Shown: positions 46,910 to 55,973, counted from the first letter of the stretch. The stretch is 64,000 bases of DNA from an uncultured Gammaproteobacteria bacterium (GCA_951828235.1 OX639965.1:3034129-3098128); one strand, 5' to 3'. Notes: generated by a model not told the origin, from the sequence alone. Program-made: numbers and translations.

Positions 46910-47505
46910 GCATTCGCAACGAGGTCATGGCCCTGGACATCCCGCCGCTGCCGCGGGAGGAACTTGCGGAAGACATGCGTGATTATTTCGCGCTGTGCGA
47001 GGAAAAGCTGGGCTTCGTGCCCAACGTGCTCACCGCCCATTCCTTCAGCAGCGAAAAGCTCCGCGTCTTCCGCGATATCTACGACGAGCTGATGCTGGCC
47101 GACTCGGGGTTGAGCAAGCTGGAGCGGGAAATGATCGCCGTGGTGGTGTCCTCGGCCAATCATTGCCTGTATTGCCTGGTCGCCCACGGCGCGGCCGTGC
47201 GCAAACTGTCGGGGGACCCGCTGCTGGGCGAGGTGCTGGTGATGAACTACCGCGAGGCGGAGATTACGCCGCGCCAGCGGGCCATGCTGGACTTTGCCTG
47301 GAAAGCCACCGCCAGCCCGCAGGAGACCGGCGCGGAAGACCGCGCGCGGCTGCGCGAGGCCGGATTCACCGAACGGGACATCTGGGACATCGCCAATGTC
47401 ACCGGCTTTTTCAATTTCAGCAACCGCGCGGCGATGGCCACCGGCATGACACCCAATCCCCAATACCACCAATTGGCGCGCGAACCCGGCGAAGACCGCT
47501 CATAG
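46906..47505 (+). CDS. AhpD-like peroxidase-related protein
   Basis: A 199-residue carboxymuconolactone-decarboxylase/AhpD-fold protein. The redox motif is SSANHCLYCLVAHGAAVRK, with the Cys-x-x-Cys pair and the His that relays protons. The flanking EREMIAVVVS and NVTGFFNFSNRAAMATGM match the peroxidase-related enzyme subgroup. It overlaps the TRAP binding-protein gene by four bases (ATGA). Its TAG stop is formed by the first bases of the MITE-like element, so the element may have trimmed the original C-terminus. Confidence 0.9.
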   Translation: MSIRNEVMALDIPPLPREELAEDMRDYFALCEEKLGFVPNVLTAHSFSSEKLRVFRDIYDELMLADSGLSKLEREMIAVVVSSANHCLYCLVAHGAAVRKLSGDPLLGEVLVMNYREAEITPRQRAMLDFAWKATASPQETGAEDRARLREAGFTERDIWDIANVTGFFNFSNRAAMATGMTPNPQYHQLAREPGEDRS

Positions 47506-47767
47506 TGTCGTGTCACGCACATATTGCCGCATCAGAGCGAGCGTAGCGTGTCCCTGCAAGGCGCAGCCGGCCCGGAATACTTGCCGTATTGCGAACGGCT
47601 GCAACGCCGCCGGGGCGCGCTACGCCCGCTCCCGAAGGGCGCGTCTCCCCTGGTCCGTGGCGGCGTTGCGCCCCTGGGCAATGGGAGGCGCCATTCCCGG
47701 CGGGACGCGCCTTGCCACGAACCAGGGGAGACGCGCTGATGCGGCAATATGTGCGTGACACGACACT
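47504..47767. mobile_element. MITE-like element with 32-bp perfect terminal inverted repeats
   Basis: A 264-bp non-coding element. Bases 47504-47535 are the exact reverse complement of 47736-47767. Inside the right half, 47639-47661 pairs with 47714-47736 with one mismatch in 23 bases, and a further GCAGCCG...CGGCTGC pair lies in the left half. It has no transposase, and the small frames in it on both strands are by-products of the palindromes. No target-site duplication is visible. It lies between the AhpD-like gene and the aldo/keto reductase gene. Confidence 0.8.
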
Positions 47768-47782
47768 GGGGAGAAAACTCGA

Positions 47783-48835
47783 ATGAAACTGAGATTACTG
47801 GGCGCAAGCAGCTTGCGCGTTTCCGAATTGTGCCTGGGCACCATGACCTTCGGCGGAACCGCCCACCTGTATGCCGACGAGGAGGACTGCCGCGCCGTAT
47901 ACGACGCCTACCTCGCGGCGGGAGGAAACTTCATCGACACGGCCGACATGTACGGCATGGGCGCCAGCGAGAGCATGCTGGGCCGCTTCATGGGCGAGGA
48001 CCGCAGGCGGATCATCCTGGCCAGCAAGTATTCGATGAATACCGATTCGGACGACCCCAATGCCGGCGGCAACCACCGCGCCAACCTGGTCCGCTCGCTC
48101 GAAGGCAGCCTCAAGCGGCTCAGGACCGACTATCTTGACCTCTACTGGGTGCACGCCGCCGACGGGATGACCCCGCCCATGGAAATCATGCGCGCGCTGG
48201 ACGACCAGGTGCGGCTCGGCAAGATCCTCCACATAGGCATCTCCAATGCTCCGGCCTGGTGGGTCGCCGCGATGAACGCGGCGGCCGAGCAGCGCGGATG
48301 GACGCAATTCACCGCCTTCCAGCTGCAGTACAACCTGGCCGAGCGCACCATCGAGAACGCGTTCTTCCCGCTGGCGAAGTTTCAGAACATGGCGATTACT
48401 GCCTGGAGCCCCCTGCTCTTCGGCGCGCTGACCGGCAAGTACACCGTCTCGAAGGACGGCTCGGTCGAGGGAGAAGGACGCCTGGGCGGACCCATGGGTT
48501 CGCGCATGCTGACTCCGCACAACCTCAAGGTGGCTCAGGGCCTGCAGAAGGTGGCGGACCGCCTGGACGCCGCGCCTGCGACCGTCGCGCTGGCCTGGCT
48601 GCTGCAGCGTCCCGCGCCGGTCATTCCGATCCTCGGCGCACGCAACCTGAAGCAGTTCGGGCAGAACCTGAGCTGCGTGGACCTGGAGCTGGACGCGGAG
48701 ACTCTGGCGGAACTGGACGCCCTTTCGCCGCCCGCCCCGACCTTCCCCGAATCGCTTCTGGCGATGCCTCCGCTGCGGACCATGGTCCACGGCTCGGCGC
48801 TGGTCGACCGGCTCGTGCCCTGGACCCCGCACTGA
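47783..48835 (+). CDS. Aldo/keto reductase
   Basis: A 350-residue NADPH-dependent reductase with a TIM-barrel fold. The catalytic tetrad is visible: Asp and Tyr in NFIDTADMYGMG, Lys in IILASKYS and His in LYWVHAADG. The cofactor-binding ITAWSPLLFGALTGKY and PVIPILGARNLKQF fit the family. The start lies 16 bases after the MITE-like element, so the element's right end forms the leader or the promoter region. The next gene is a GPH symporter, which may import the substrate. Confidence 0.93.
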   Translation: MKLRLLGASSLRVSELCLGTMTFGGTAHLYADEEDCRAVYDAYLAAGGNFIDTADMYGMGASESMLGRFMGEDRRRIILASKYSMNTDSDDPNAGGNHRANLVRSLEGSLKRLRTDYLDLYWVHAADGMTPPMEIMRALDDQVRLGKILHIGISNAPAWWVAAMNAAAEQRGWTQFTAFQLQYNLAERTIENAFFPLAKFQNMAITAWSPLLFGALTGKYTVSKDGSVEGEGRLGGPMGSRMLTPHNLKVAQGLQKVADRLDAAPATVALAWLLQRPAPVIPILGARNLKQFGQNLSCVDLELDAETLAELDALSPPAPTFPESLLAMPPLRTMVHGSALVDRLVPWTPH

Positions 48836-48866
48836 GCACCCGAACTGCCGTGGCGCCTCCGGCGCC

Positions 48867-50204
48867 ATGATCTCCCAGCGCATACGCGTGTGCTGGGGAA
48901 CCGGCGCGCTGGGCGTAGCACTGCTGATGAACGCAATCGGCGTTCTGGCGCTGTTCTACATGGTCAACGTACTGGGCATCGCCCCGGCGCTGGCTGGATC
49001 GCTGATCTTCCTTACCAAGCTGCTGGACGTAATCAGCGACCCCGTAGTGGGCAGCTGGAGCGACCGTATCAAATCTCCCAGAGGCCGCCGGCGTCCGTTC
49101 CTGTTGGCCGGCGCCTTTGTATCGACCTGCTCCTTCATACTCATTTTCACCACGCCGATCTTTGCACAGCAATGGCTGACCGCAGCCTATATATTCGCCG
49201 CGCTGGCCGTGTATACCTTCGGCTACACGCTGTTCAACGTTCCCTACATGGCCATGCCGGCGGAAATGACCGAAAGCTATCACGAACGCTCGGCAATTCA
49301 CGGTTACCGCATGGTGTTCATCGCCAGCGGCATTTTTCTTGCCACCTCCGTGCCGCCCCTGTTGCAGGAACGGCTTGGACCCTACAACTGGATCACCTAC
49401 TCGATCGTGGGCGCAGGCGGTGGAGCAATCATTCTCGCCTCAATGCTGACGACCTACTTCGGCACCGCAGGGGCGCGGTTCACCGACGCCGGCGTCGAGC
49501 GAATCAACGTGTTCAGGCAGTTCAGCCCCATCCGCAGGAATCCGCATTTCCTGTTGCTCATCGCGGTCAAGGCAGCGCAACTGGTCGGGATCGCGGCTTC
49601 GCAGGCGACGATCCTGTTCTTTGTCCAGCACTACCTGCAGATGCCGCTTGCCATCCTTTTCTGGTACGGAGTCGTTTTCACCGCCATGTCGATCGTCGGC
49701 ACTCCGATCCTGGTCGCGATATCGAAACGCATCGGAAAGCGTGAGACCTACTTCCTGGCCGCTCTTTGCTACGTAATCGCCGTGTCGAGCTGGATGCTGG
49801 CCGGACCCGGGGAACCCTTGCCGGCGATCCTGGCGCGGGCGGCGATCATCGCGATCGCCGGCAGCGGCAACATCGTAATGGCCATGTCAATGCTGACGGA
49901 TACCATCGAGTACGATGCGCGCAGGACGGGAATACGGCGCGAAGGAGTTTACACTGCCGTCTACAGCTTCGTGGAGAAATTCACTTTTGCCCTGGGCCCG
50001 CTCATTATCGGCCTGGCCCTGCAGTTCGCGGGTTTTGACCGGGACCTTCCGGATGACGCGCTGCAAACGCCCGAAGTCGGCGGGGCGCTGCTCTTGGGAA
50101 TGTCCTACATACCCACTGCGATGGGCCTGACCGCAATGTTCATTCTGAGCCGTTATCGCCTCACCAGGGCACAACTCGAACAAATGGAGCACGCAAAGTC
50201 ATGA
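48867..50204 (+). CDS. GPH-family sugar/glycoside cation symporter
   Basis: A 445-residue membrane transporter related to the one at 27-28.4 kb. Shared features are VISDPVVGSWSDRIKSPRGRRRPFLLAGA, TLFNVPYMAMPAEMTESYHER and TDTIEYDARRTGIRREGVYTAVYSFVEK. The start was taken at the ATG 31 bases after the aldo/keto reductase. Its stop overlaps the methyltransferase start (ATGA), so it is translationally linked to methyltransferase cassette 2. This suggests the cassette acts on an imported compound (inference). Confidence 0.88.
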   Translation: MISQRIRVCWGTGALGVALLMNAIGVLALFYMVNVLGIAPALAGSLIFLTKLLDVISDPVVGSWSDRIKSPRGRRRPFLLAGAFVSTCSFILIFTTPIFAQQWLTAAYIFAALAVYTFGYTLFNVPYMAMPAEMTESYHERSAIHGYRMVFIASGIFLATSVPPLLQERLGPYNWITYSIVGAGGGAIILASMLTTYFGTAGARFTDAGVERINVFRQFSPIRRNPHFLLLIAVKAAQLVGIAASQATILFFVQHYLQMPLAILFWYGVVFTAMSIVGTPILVAISKRIGKRETYFLAALCYVIAVSSWMLAGPGEPLPAILARAAIIAIAGSGNIVMAMSMLTDTIEYDARRTGIRREGVYTAVYSFVEKFTFALGPLIIGLALQFAGFDRDLPDDALQTPEVGGALLLGMSYIPTAMGLTAMFILSRYRLTRAQLEQMEHAKS

Positions 50205-51262
50205 AAAACACCCTGCAACCGAAGCTCCGCCAGCGTGGGCGCGCCTCCGTCGATTTCCTGGCCCATATGTTTCACGGCACGACGCGGGTGCGCCAGGGCG
50301 TCCAGGAAGAACTGAACAGCCGTTTCGGTGAAGGCGCCGACCTGCCGGACGACCTGGACGAGCGCCACAAGGCCGTTACCGGCGTCCTGTCCGGGGAACC
50401 CGGCTACAGGGTGCAGCAAACCATCGGCGAATGGCATTCGCGCCAGCATGGCCTGATCGCGATGGACGCCTTCGAGGAACTGAAGCCGGACGTGACCGAA
50501 TTGCTGGCCCGCTACGACGAAGGGCCCTCGCGCCTTGTTGCCGAGGAGGGTTTCGAGGTCCCGGACTATTTCGACGGCGTTGAGATTCACCGTACCCGCG
50601 GCGGATGGGACGGGCACCCCTACATGGGTTTCGTTCACGGGGAAATCGTCCACAAGCACATCGTGGACGCAACCTATCCGGGCGGTATCTTCACGCAGCG
50701 AAGCATGGTGGCCGGGCTGGCGCCGAAGGACAGCTACGACCGGATTCTCGAGATGGGTTGCTCCACCGGCCACTTCACCCACGCGCTGGCCGAGACCTAT
50801 CCGGATGCGGAAATCATCGGGGTGGACGTTTCGATCCGCACGCTGGAGCACGCGCTGCGCACCGGAAACGCATGCGGTTACCGCTGGCAACTGTATCTGC
50901 GCGCCGCCGAGGACACCGGCTTCGACGACGAGTCCTTCGACCTGGTCACGTCCTACATCCTGCTGCACGAATTGCCCGCCGACGCCATCCGGGCGTCCTT
51001 CGCCGAGGCCTACCGGCTGCTGAGGCCCGGCGGCGACCTGCTGATGAGCGACGTCGCGCGCTACGCGCACCTGAACAAGGTCCAGGAATGGCAGGCGGAC
51101 CAGCTCGCGCGCTATGGCGGCGAGCCCTTCTGGCGCGAATCCGCCAGCCTGGACCTGGTGGCCGCGCTAAAGAACGCCGGTTTCGAAGAGGTCGAAGGCC
51201 GGGCATTGGGCAATCAGGGCTATCCCTATCCCTACGTCGTGACGGCGCGCAAGCCGGCATGA
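50201..51262 (+). CDS. SAM-dependent methyltransferase of the three-copy cassette (copy 2)
   Basis: A 353-residue class I methyltransferase homologous to the one at 16.7 kb. The N-terminal region (about 1-175) is helical and ends in the family signature VPDYFDGVEIHRTRGGWDG, with His130 and GGW134-136. The SAM domain begins at LEMGCSTGH (183-191), with IIGVDVS and EAYRLLRPGGDLLMSD. ATGA overlaps join it to the GPH symporter upstream and to the small partner downstream. The substrate is unknown. Confidence 0.88.
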   Translation: MKNTLQPKLRQRGRASVDFLAHMFHGTTRVRQGVQEELNSRFGEGADLPDDLDERHKAVTGVLSGEPGYRVQQTIGEWHSRQHGLIAMDAFEELKPDVTELLARYDEGPSRLVAEEGFEVPDYFDGVEIHRTRGGWDGHPYMGFVHGEIVHKHIVDATYPGGIFTQRSMVAGLAPKDSYDRILEMGCSTGHFTHALAETYPDAEIIGVDVSIRTLEHALRTGNACGYRWQLYLRAAEDTGFDDESFDLVTSYILLHELPADAIRASFAEAYRLLRPGGDLLMSDVARYAHLNKVQEWQADQLARYGGEPFWRESASLDLVAALKNAGFEEVEGRALGNQGYPYPYVVTARKPA

Positions 51263-51549
51263 ACGACGACCCCAGATCCTTCAACAGCCCGGACCGCCCG
51301 ACGCTGACGGCGGACGACATGCCGGGCGTCGGCCAGGCCGTGATGACCCTCACGCACGAGCTCTACGTCCTGATCGACCGCATCGCCGCACTGGAAGCGG
51401 TTCTGGAGCGCCACGGCCTGAACGTGAGCGATGAAATCGAGGCCTACAAGCCGAACGAAGAACAGCAGGAGCGGCTCAATCAACGCGGCCGCGCCCTCGT
51501 GGCCCGCGTCACCAACGCCCTGGCCGGAGAACTCGACCCGCTCCCCTGA
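51259..51549 (+). CDS. Small helical partner protein of the methyltransferase cassette (copy 2)
   Basis: A 96-residue protein without a known domain. The core ELYVLIDRIAALEAVL (34-49), Gly53, Ile60, Tyr63 and LVARV (80-84) line up with copy 1 at identical spacing. It overlaps the methyltransferase stop (ATGA), the tightest coupling of the three cassettes. The last codons and the sequence beyond them are repeated at 52472 as part of the Uma2 tandem duplication. Confidence 0.82.
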   Translation: MNDDPRSFNSPDRPTLTADDMPGVGQAVMTLTHELYVLIDRIAALEAVLERHGLNVSDEIEAYKPNEEQQERLNQRGRALVARVTNALAGELDPLP

Positions 51550-51670
51550 TTTTCCTCAATCCGGCAAAAGGCAAGGCACGCCGCCGGCCGGACGTTCTTG
51601 ATCAGGTAGCCGAAATGCCGTGCTACACTTTTTCCTGTTCACGGTTCCGATATTCATGGAGAAGAAGATC

Positions 51671-52288
51671 ATGGCCAAAGGCAAGGAAGGCGCAACGGAC
51701 TTGCTACCTGAAAGAAGCACGCCGGCCACGTATCAGGATGTGCTTGACGCGCCACCGAACATGGTCGCCGAAGTCATTGGCGGCTCGTTGTACACGCATC
51801 CACGGCCGGCCATGCCGCACGCGCGAGCCGGTTCCGGGCTCGGCGCCCTGATAGGGGGCCCTTTTGACTATGGCCGCGGCGGCCCAGGCGGCTGGTGGAT
51901 CGTGGATGAACCCGAACTTCACCTGGGAGACGACATTGTGGTGCCCGATCTTGCGGGCTGGCGGCGCGAACGCATGCGGGAGTTTCCGGACACGGCGTAC
52001 TGCGAACTGGCACCGGATTGGGCGTGCGAAGTGCTGTCCCCTTCCACCCGGGCACTCGACCGGGGAGCCAAGCAAAGAATCTACGCCCGCGAGGGCGTCA
52101 GCCATCTCTGGTTTGTCGATCCCGACGCGCAAACGCTCGAAGCCTTCGAGTTGCGCGAAAACCGCTGGGTTCTGCTCAAAACACTTGCCGGTGACACGCC
52201 CGTATCCCTACCGCCGTTCGATTCAATCAGTTTCCCTCTCGGAGACCTTTGGACTCACCCAGCAGCTATTCGAGCCCCAAAAAGTTAG
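51671..52288 (+). CDS. Uma2-family (DUF820) putative endonuclease, copy 1
   Basis: A 205-residue protein of the Uma2/DUF820 family, which has a PD-(D/E)xK nuclease-like fold. Candidate active-site residues are in IVVPDLAGWRR, ACEVLSPSTRALDR and AKQRIYARE, followed by VSHLWFVDPDAQTLEAF. The biochemical role of Uma2 proteins is poorly known. They are abundant in cyanobacteria and other bacteria and often multiply. The start is the ATG after GGAGAAGAAG, 17 codons inside the longest frame and identical in position to copy 2. Confidence 0.87.
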   Translation: MAKGKEGATDLLPERSTPATYQDVLDAPPNMVAEVIGGSLYTHPRPAMPHARAGSGLGALIGGPFDYGRGGPGGWWIVDEPELHLGDDIVVPDLAGWRRERMREFPDTAYCELAPDWACEVLSPSTRALDRGAKQRIYAREGVSHLWFVDPDAQTLEAFELRENRWVLLKTLAGDTPVSLPPFDSISFPLGDLWTHPAAIRAPKS

Positions 52289-52617
52289 CATTGTCTTCAG
52301 TGAATCGAAGCGACTGCGAGCGAAGCCTCGGCTGTTCCAAATGGAGCTTAAGCACATTCTCAAGAAACATTGACTCGTAAATTGCCTTTCCCATCAGATT
52401 GAATCGACCGGGCTCCTTTTGAAGAAACCTCGTGAACGCACGTGGATAGCGCTCGGATCAATCCATGCCGCCAGAGAACTCGACCCGCTGCCCTGATTTT
52501 CCTCAATCCGGAAATAGATGGGGCACACCGAGAGCCCAATCCTCTTGATCAGGTAGCGCAAATGCCGCGCTACACTTTTTCCTGTTCACGGTTTCGATAT
52601 TCACGGAGAAGAAGATC
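52289..52617 (+). other. Intergenic gap holding the duplicated leader and a gene fossil
   Basis: This 329-base stretch between the two Uma2 genes has no gene. Its first 180 bases are AT-richer unique sequence. From 52472 it repeats the end of the small partner gene and the Uma2 leader, including the TACACT -10-like box near 52571 and the ribosome site before 52618. Confidence 0.6.
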
Positions 52618-53241
52618 ATGGCCAAAGGCAAGGACGGCGCAACGGACTTGCTGTCTGAACGAAGCACGCCGGCGACTTATCAGGATGTGCTTGACGCGCC
52701 ACCGAACATGGTCGCCGAAGTCATTGGCGGCGCGCTCTACACGCATCCACGACCTGCCATGCCGCATGCGTGGGCCAGTTCCGGGCTCGGTTCGAAGCTT
52801 GGAGAGCCATTCAATTTCGGTCGCGGCGGACCAGGTGGCTGGTGGATCGTGGATGAACCCGAACTTCACCTGGGCGAGGACATTGTGGTACCCGACATGG
52901 CGGGCTGGCGGCGAACGCGCATGCCGGAGTTTCCGGATGCCGCCTACTGCGAACTGGCGCCGGACTGGGCATGCGAAGTGCTGTCCCCTTCCACCCGGGC
53001 GCTCGACCGGGGAGCCAAGCAAAGAATCTATGCCCGCGAGCGCGTTAGCCATCTCTGGTTTGTCGATCCCGACGCGCAAACGCTCGAAGCCTTCGAGTTG
53101 CGCGATAACCGCTGGGTTCTGCTCAATAAACTTGCCGGCGACACGCTCGTATCCCTGCCGCCTTTCGATTCGATCAGCTTCCCTCTCGGAGACCTTTGGA
53201 CCCGTTCAGCAGTTCAGAGCGCTTCGGTTGCCGGATCGTAG
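52618..53241 (+). CDS. Uma2-family (DUF820) putative endonuclease, copy 2
   Basis: A 207-residue near-duplicate of the preceding Uma2 protein. Differences concentrate in the first third (SKLGEPFNF replaces ALIGGPFDY) and at the C-terminus. The candidate nuclease residues (VVPDMAGWRR, CEVLSPSTRALDR, AKQRIYARE) are unchanged, so both copies should be functional. The end overlaps the convergent monooxygenase gene by 28 bases. Confidence 0.87.
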   Translation: MAKGKDGATDLLSERSTPATYQDVLDAPPNMVAEVIGGALYTHPRPAMPHAWASSGLGSKLGEPFNFGRGGPGGWWIVDEPELHLGEDIVVPDMAGWRRTRMPEFPDAAYCELAPDWACEVLSPSTRALDRGAKQRIYARERVSHLWFVDPDAQTLEAFELRDNRWVLLNKLAGDTLVSLPPFDSISFPLGDLWTRSAVQSASVAGS

Positions 53242-54386
53242 AGCGAAAGTCCCATCGTTTCCTCGGTGACCACCGGCTTCCGGGCCAGTTCGTCGGGGTC
53301 CTGCTGCATCAGGCGCTTACCGCCGGACAGGGACGCCTGGTGGATAACGTTCACACGCCCGCGGCGGGCGTTCTCATAACGTCGCAGGGCGTCGTCGGCG
53401 TCATCGAATTCGATCAGCGCGCGGCACAAGATCACCGCGTCCTCGATCGCGGTCGCCGCTCCCTGGCCCAACCAGGGCAGCATGGGGTGGGCGGCATCGC
53501 CGAGCACGGTAGCCCGCCCCCTCACCCAGCGAGGCAAAGGCTGACGCGAAAAAAGCCCCCACTTGTGGCACTGCTCGCCGGAGAAAGCGCGCAGAACGAC
53601 GCGCGCATCATCGTGAAAGTCGGCAAAGACATCGCGCACGGTGCTGATGTAACCGGTCTGCGACCAGCCTTCGGCGGTCCAGCCATCGACCCGCGAAAAA
53701 GCCACGAAATTCTGCAGCGCTCCCTGGCGCACGGGATAGCGAACGAACATGCGTCCCGGCGCCACGAAGACCATGGAGCCGGGGCGTGACTGCTCGGCGC
53801 CCAGTTCGTCGCGGGTTACCAGCCCCCGCCAGGCCACGAAGCCGGAGAATTCCGGTTCCGGTTCGGAAAACACCTCGCGGCGTACGGTGGACTTGAGTCC
53901 GTCGGCGCCTACCAGCAAATCGGCGCCCGCCTGCGAACCGTCGGCAAAACCCAGCACATATGTGCCCGCCGCATCATCCGAAACGGCCGTCAGTTCCTTG
54001 TCCAGAACCAGGGCATCCGGCTGCAGCGAGGCCAGCCCGTCGCGCAGAAGATCATGCAGGTCGGCGCGATGGGCCTGCAGGTACGGCGCGCCCAATTGCT
54101 CGCGGGTCCTTTTGCGGATGAAGTTCACCAGCACCCTGCCGTTTGCGTAGTGGCGCGTGACCTGGGTCGGCGGCTCGTCGGCCAGCGCCTCCAGGCGCTC
54201 GCCCAGGCCCAGGTATCGAAGCCCCTTTACGGCGTTCGGCGAAAGCGAAACCCCCGCGCCGATCTCCTTGAGCTGCGGCGCCTGCTCGTACACGCGAAGG
54301 TTTCTGCCGGCCCGGGCCAAACCCAGCGCAAGCGCCAGCCCGCCGATTCCGGCGCCGACAATCGCAATCTCGTCCGCGGCAGGCAA
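53214..54386 (-). CDS. FAD-dependent monooxygenase (salicylate-hydroxylase type)
   Basis: A 390-residue group A flavoprotein monooxygenase. It has the FAD-binding IVGAGIGGLALALGLARAG, the DG motif LLVGADGLKSTVR and the GD motif ATVLGDAAHPMLPWLGQGAATAIEDA. It likely hydroxylates an aromatic or polyene compound with NAD(P)H and oxygen. It is the last of five genes in a row on this strand. The assigned start is a TTG right after the TAG of the FAD-oxidase gene, and no closer ATG precedes the GxGxxG motif. Confidence 0.9.
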   Translation of the reverse strand: MPAADEIAIVGAGIGGLALALGLARAGRNLRVYEQAPQLKEIGAGVSLSPNAVKGLRYLGLGERLEALADEPPTQVTRHYANGRVLVNFIRKRTREQLGAPYLQAHRADLHDLLRDGLASLQPDALVLDKELTAVSDDAAGTYVLGFADGSQAGADLLVGADGLKSTVRREVFSEPEPEFSGFVAWRGLVTRDELGAEQSRPGSMVFVAPGRMFVRYPVRQGALQNFVAFSRVDGWTAEGWSQTGYISTVRDVFADFHDDARVVLRAFSGEQCHKWGLFSRQPLPRWVRGRATVLGDAAHPMLPWLGQGAATAIEDAVILCRALIEFDDADDALRRYENARRGRVNVIHQASLSGGKRLMQQDPDELARKPVVTEETMGLSLYDPATEAL

Positions 54387-55970
54387 CTAGATGCCGAGGG
54401 CGCCGGGATTGATCAGCCCCTTGGGGTCGACCTGCCGCTTTACGGTTCGCAATAGCTCCAGGGCGCCGGGATCCCGGTCCCTCGCGTACGGGTACGCGCG
54501 GCCGATCTGCAGATGCGCAGCGCCGTGGCGGTACATCAGCTCGATCAGATCCACGCGCATCCGCTCCACCAGCTCCCGGCCCCCGGGGTTCGCCTGGCCT
54601 TCGCTGACAACTCCCTGCACCTCATCGGGCAGGTAGCGGCGATGGAAGGCCAGCCACTCGTCGTCCCAGTAAATCACGACCTCCCAGAGAAACGCGGCCT
54701 TGCCGCTGACGCTGTACACCACGTATGCGTCCACCTGCTTCTCCTCGCACTCCTCGCGCATGTCCTCCAGGTATTGCAGGTATTCCTCGTGCAGGCCCAC
54801 CGCGCGCGAAAACGGCACGATCGCGTGCAGCGGCAGCAGCCGCCGGCCGGAGTGCCCCACGATCATCGGGTCCGGAAACGGCGCCGCACGCGCATACTCG
54901 GCCATGGTGTTGGCCACTTCCACGCCCCGGCCGCCGACCGCCCTGCGTATCCGCCGAAGAATCATGCGCAGTTCGCCGGCATCCGCTCCCTCGGCGAGGA
55001 AGTGCACCAGGTATTTCGCGGTGTTCAGAAACCGGCGCCCGCCCAGCGCCACCCGCAGCCCCGTGCGCAGGGCCTGGACCGGCCCGGACGCGCCGCGCAT
55101 GATGGCCAGAAGCTTGCCGGCGTCCTGTTTCAACGCCGCGCGCCCCGCGGCCAGGCGCATCAGCGCCGTTTCCGCGCCGAACACCTCCGTTACCAGGCCG
55201 AAGCGTGAAACGGCCTCGATCGCCCCGACCAGTTCCGTAAACTCGTCAAAGGCAAAACTCAATCCTTCGCCGGCGCCCGGCCGCGGCTCCAGCCGCAGCG
55301 TCACGGCCGTCTTGACGCCAAGCGCGCCCGCGTCCGCGCAAAAGAGCCCGGTCAGGTCCGGGCCGTACTCGCGAAGAAAGGCGCTGTGCTCCGGCTGACC
55401 GCCGGTACCGGTTATGACCAGGCTTCCGTCGGCCTGCACGACCTCAAGGCCCAGTGCGGCGTTCACCGAAGGCCCGTGGCGCCCGGAACCGAAGGTTACC
55501 GCCCCCTGCGCCATGGCGCCGCCCACGGTAGCCAGGCGGCCGGACATCGGCCCCCAGAAGACCGACCGCAGGCCGTATTCCGAAAGCACCTCATCCAGGA
55601 CGGCCCAGGTGCAGCCGGCCTCCACCGTGGCGTACAGGTCGCGCGCGTTGATCTCACGCACGGCGGTCAGCCGCGAAGTATCCAGAATGATCGACTGCTT
55701 GCGGTCGGGAAGGTAGGCGTCCGTGTACGACATGCCCCCGCCGCGAACGAAAGTCGCCGTGTTGTGCCGCATGCACGCCCTGAGGACAGCCTGCACTTCG
55801 CTCGTGGAGCCGGGGCTTACGACAGCCAGCGGCAGTTCGCCGCTGCGGTAAACGTCCTGCGAGGCGACTTCCCTCGCATCGGTGGACGTTGTGGTGTGGT
55901 CCAGCCCGACCGCTTCGATCAGCGCGTCGATCAGCGCCGCGTTTTCAGCGGCCGGACCATTGCCGCCCAT
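54387..55970 (-). CDS. FAD-binding PCMH-type oxidase/oxidoreductase
   Basis: A 527-residue flavoprotein. The FAD-binding domain shows PLAVVSPGSTSEVQAVLRACMRHNTATFVRGGGMSYTDAYLP, DLYATVEAGCTWAVLDEVLSEYG and GPMSGRLATVGGAMAQGAVTFGSGRHG. The second half (ITGTGG..., GADAGELRMILRRIRRAVGGRGVEVANTM) is a substrate domain I cannot assign. Members oxidise alcohols, hydroxy acids or other small molecules. It follows the methyltransferase by 3 bases and precedes the monooxygenase, so it is part of one tailoring operon. Confidence 0.88.
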   Translation of the reverse strand: MGGNGPAAENAALIDALIEAVGLDHTTTSTDAREVASQDVYRSGELPLAVVSPGSTSEVQAVLRACMRHNTATFVRGGGMSYTDAYLPDRKQSIILDTSRLTAVREINARDLYATVEAGCTWAVLDEVLSEYGLRSVFWGPMSGRLATVGGAMAQGAVTFGSGRHGPSVNAALGLEVVQADGSLVITGTGGQPEHSAFLREYGPDLTGLFCADAGALGVKTAVTLRLEPRPGAGEGLSFAFDEFTELVGAIEAVSRFGLVTEVFGAETALMRLAAGRAALKQDAGKLLAIMRGASGPVQALRTGLRVALGGRRFLNTAKYLVHFLAEGADAGELRMILRRIRRAVGGRGVEVANTMAEYARAAPFPDPMIVGHSGRRLLPLHAIVPFSRAVGLHEEYLQYLEDMREECEEKQVDAYVVYSVSGKAAFLWEVVIYWDDEWLAFHRRYLPDEVQGVVSEGQANPGGRELVERMRVDLIELMYRHGAAHLQIGRAYPYARDRDPGALELLRTVKRQVDPKGLINPGALGI

Positions 55971-55973
55971 GGT

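Larger units (their letters stand above)
51526..53220 (+). repeat. Tandem duplication (about 946-bp unit) carrying a Uma2-family gene
   Basis: The unit begins in the last eight codons of the small partner gene (51526) and its second copy begins at 52472. Both share GAGAACTCGACCCGCT, the leader TTTTCCTCAATCCGG, the TACACTTTTTCCTG block and the Uma2 gene, with scattered differences. The second unit therefore carries a fossil of the small gene's 3' end. The copies have diverged by roughly a tenth, so the event is not brand-new. Confidence 0.75.

Noticed and set aside
47510..47844. Small open frames on both strands in the MITE-like element
   Set aside because: They mirror each other because of the inverted repeats, have no ribosome sites and lack any recognisable domain.
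51598..51629. TTGATC and TACACT as a promoter for Uma2 copy 1
   Set aside because: The 20-base spacer is too long for a standard promoter and the same string is simply repeated by the tandem duplication. It was not listed as a promoter.
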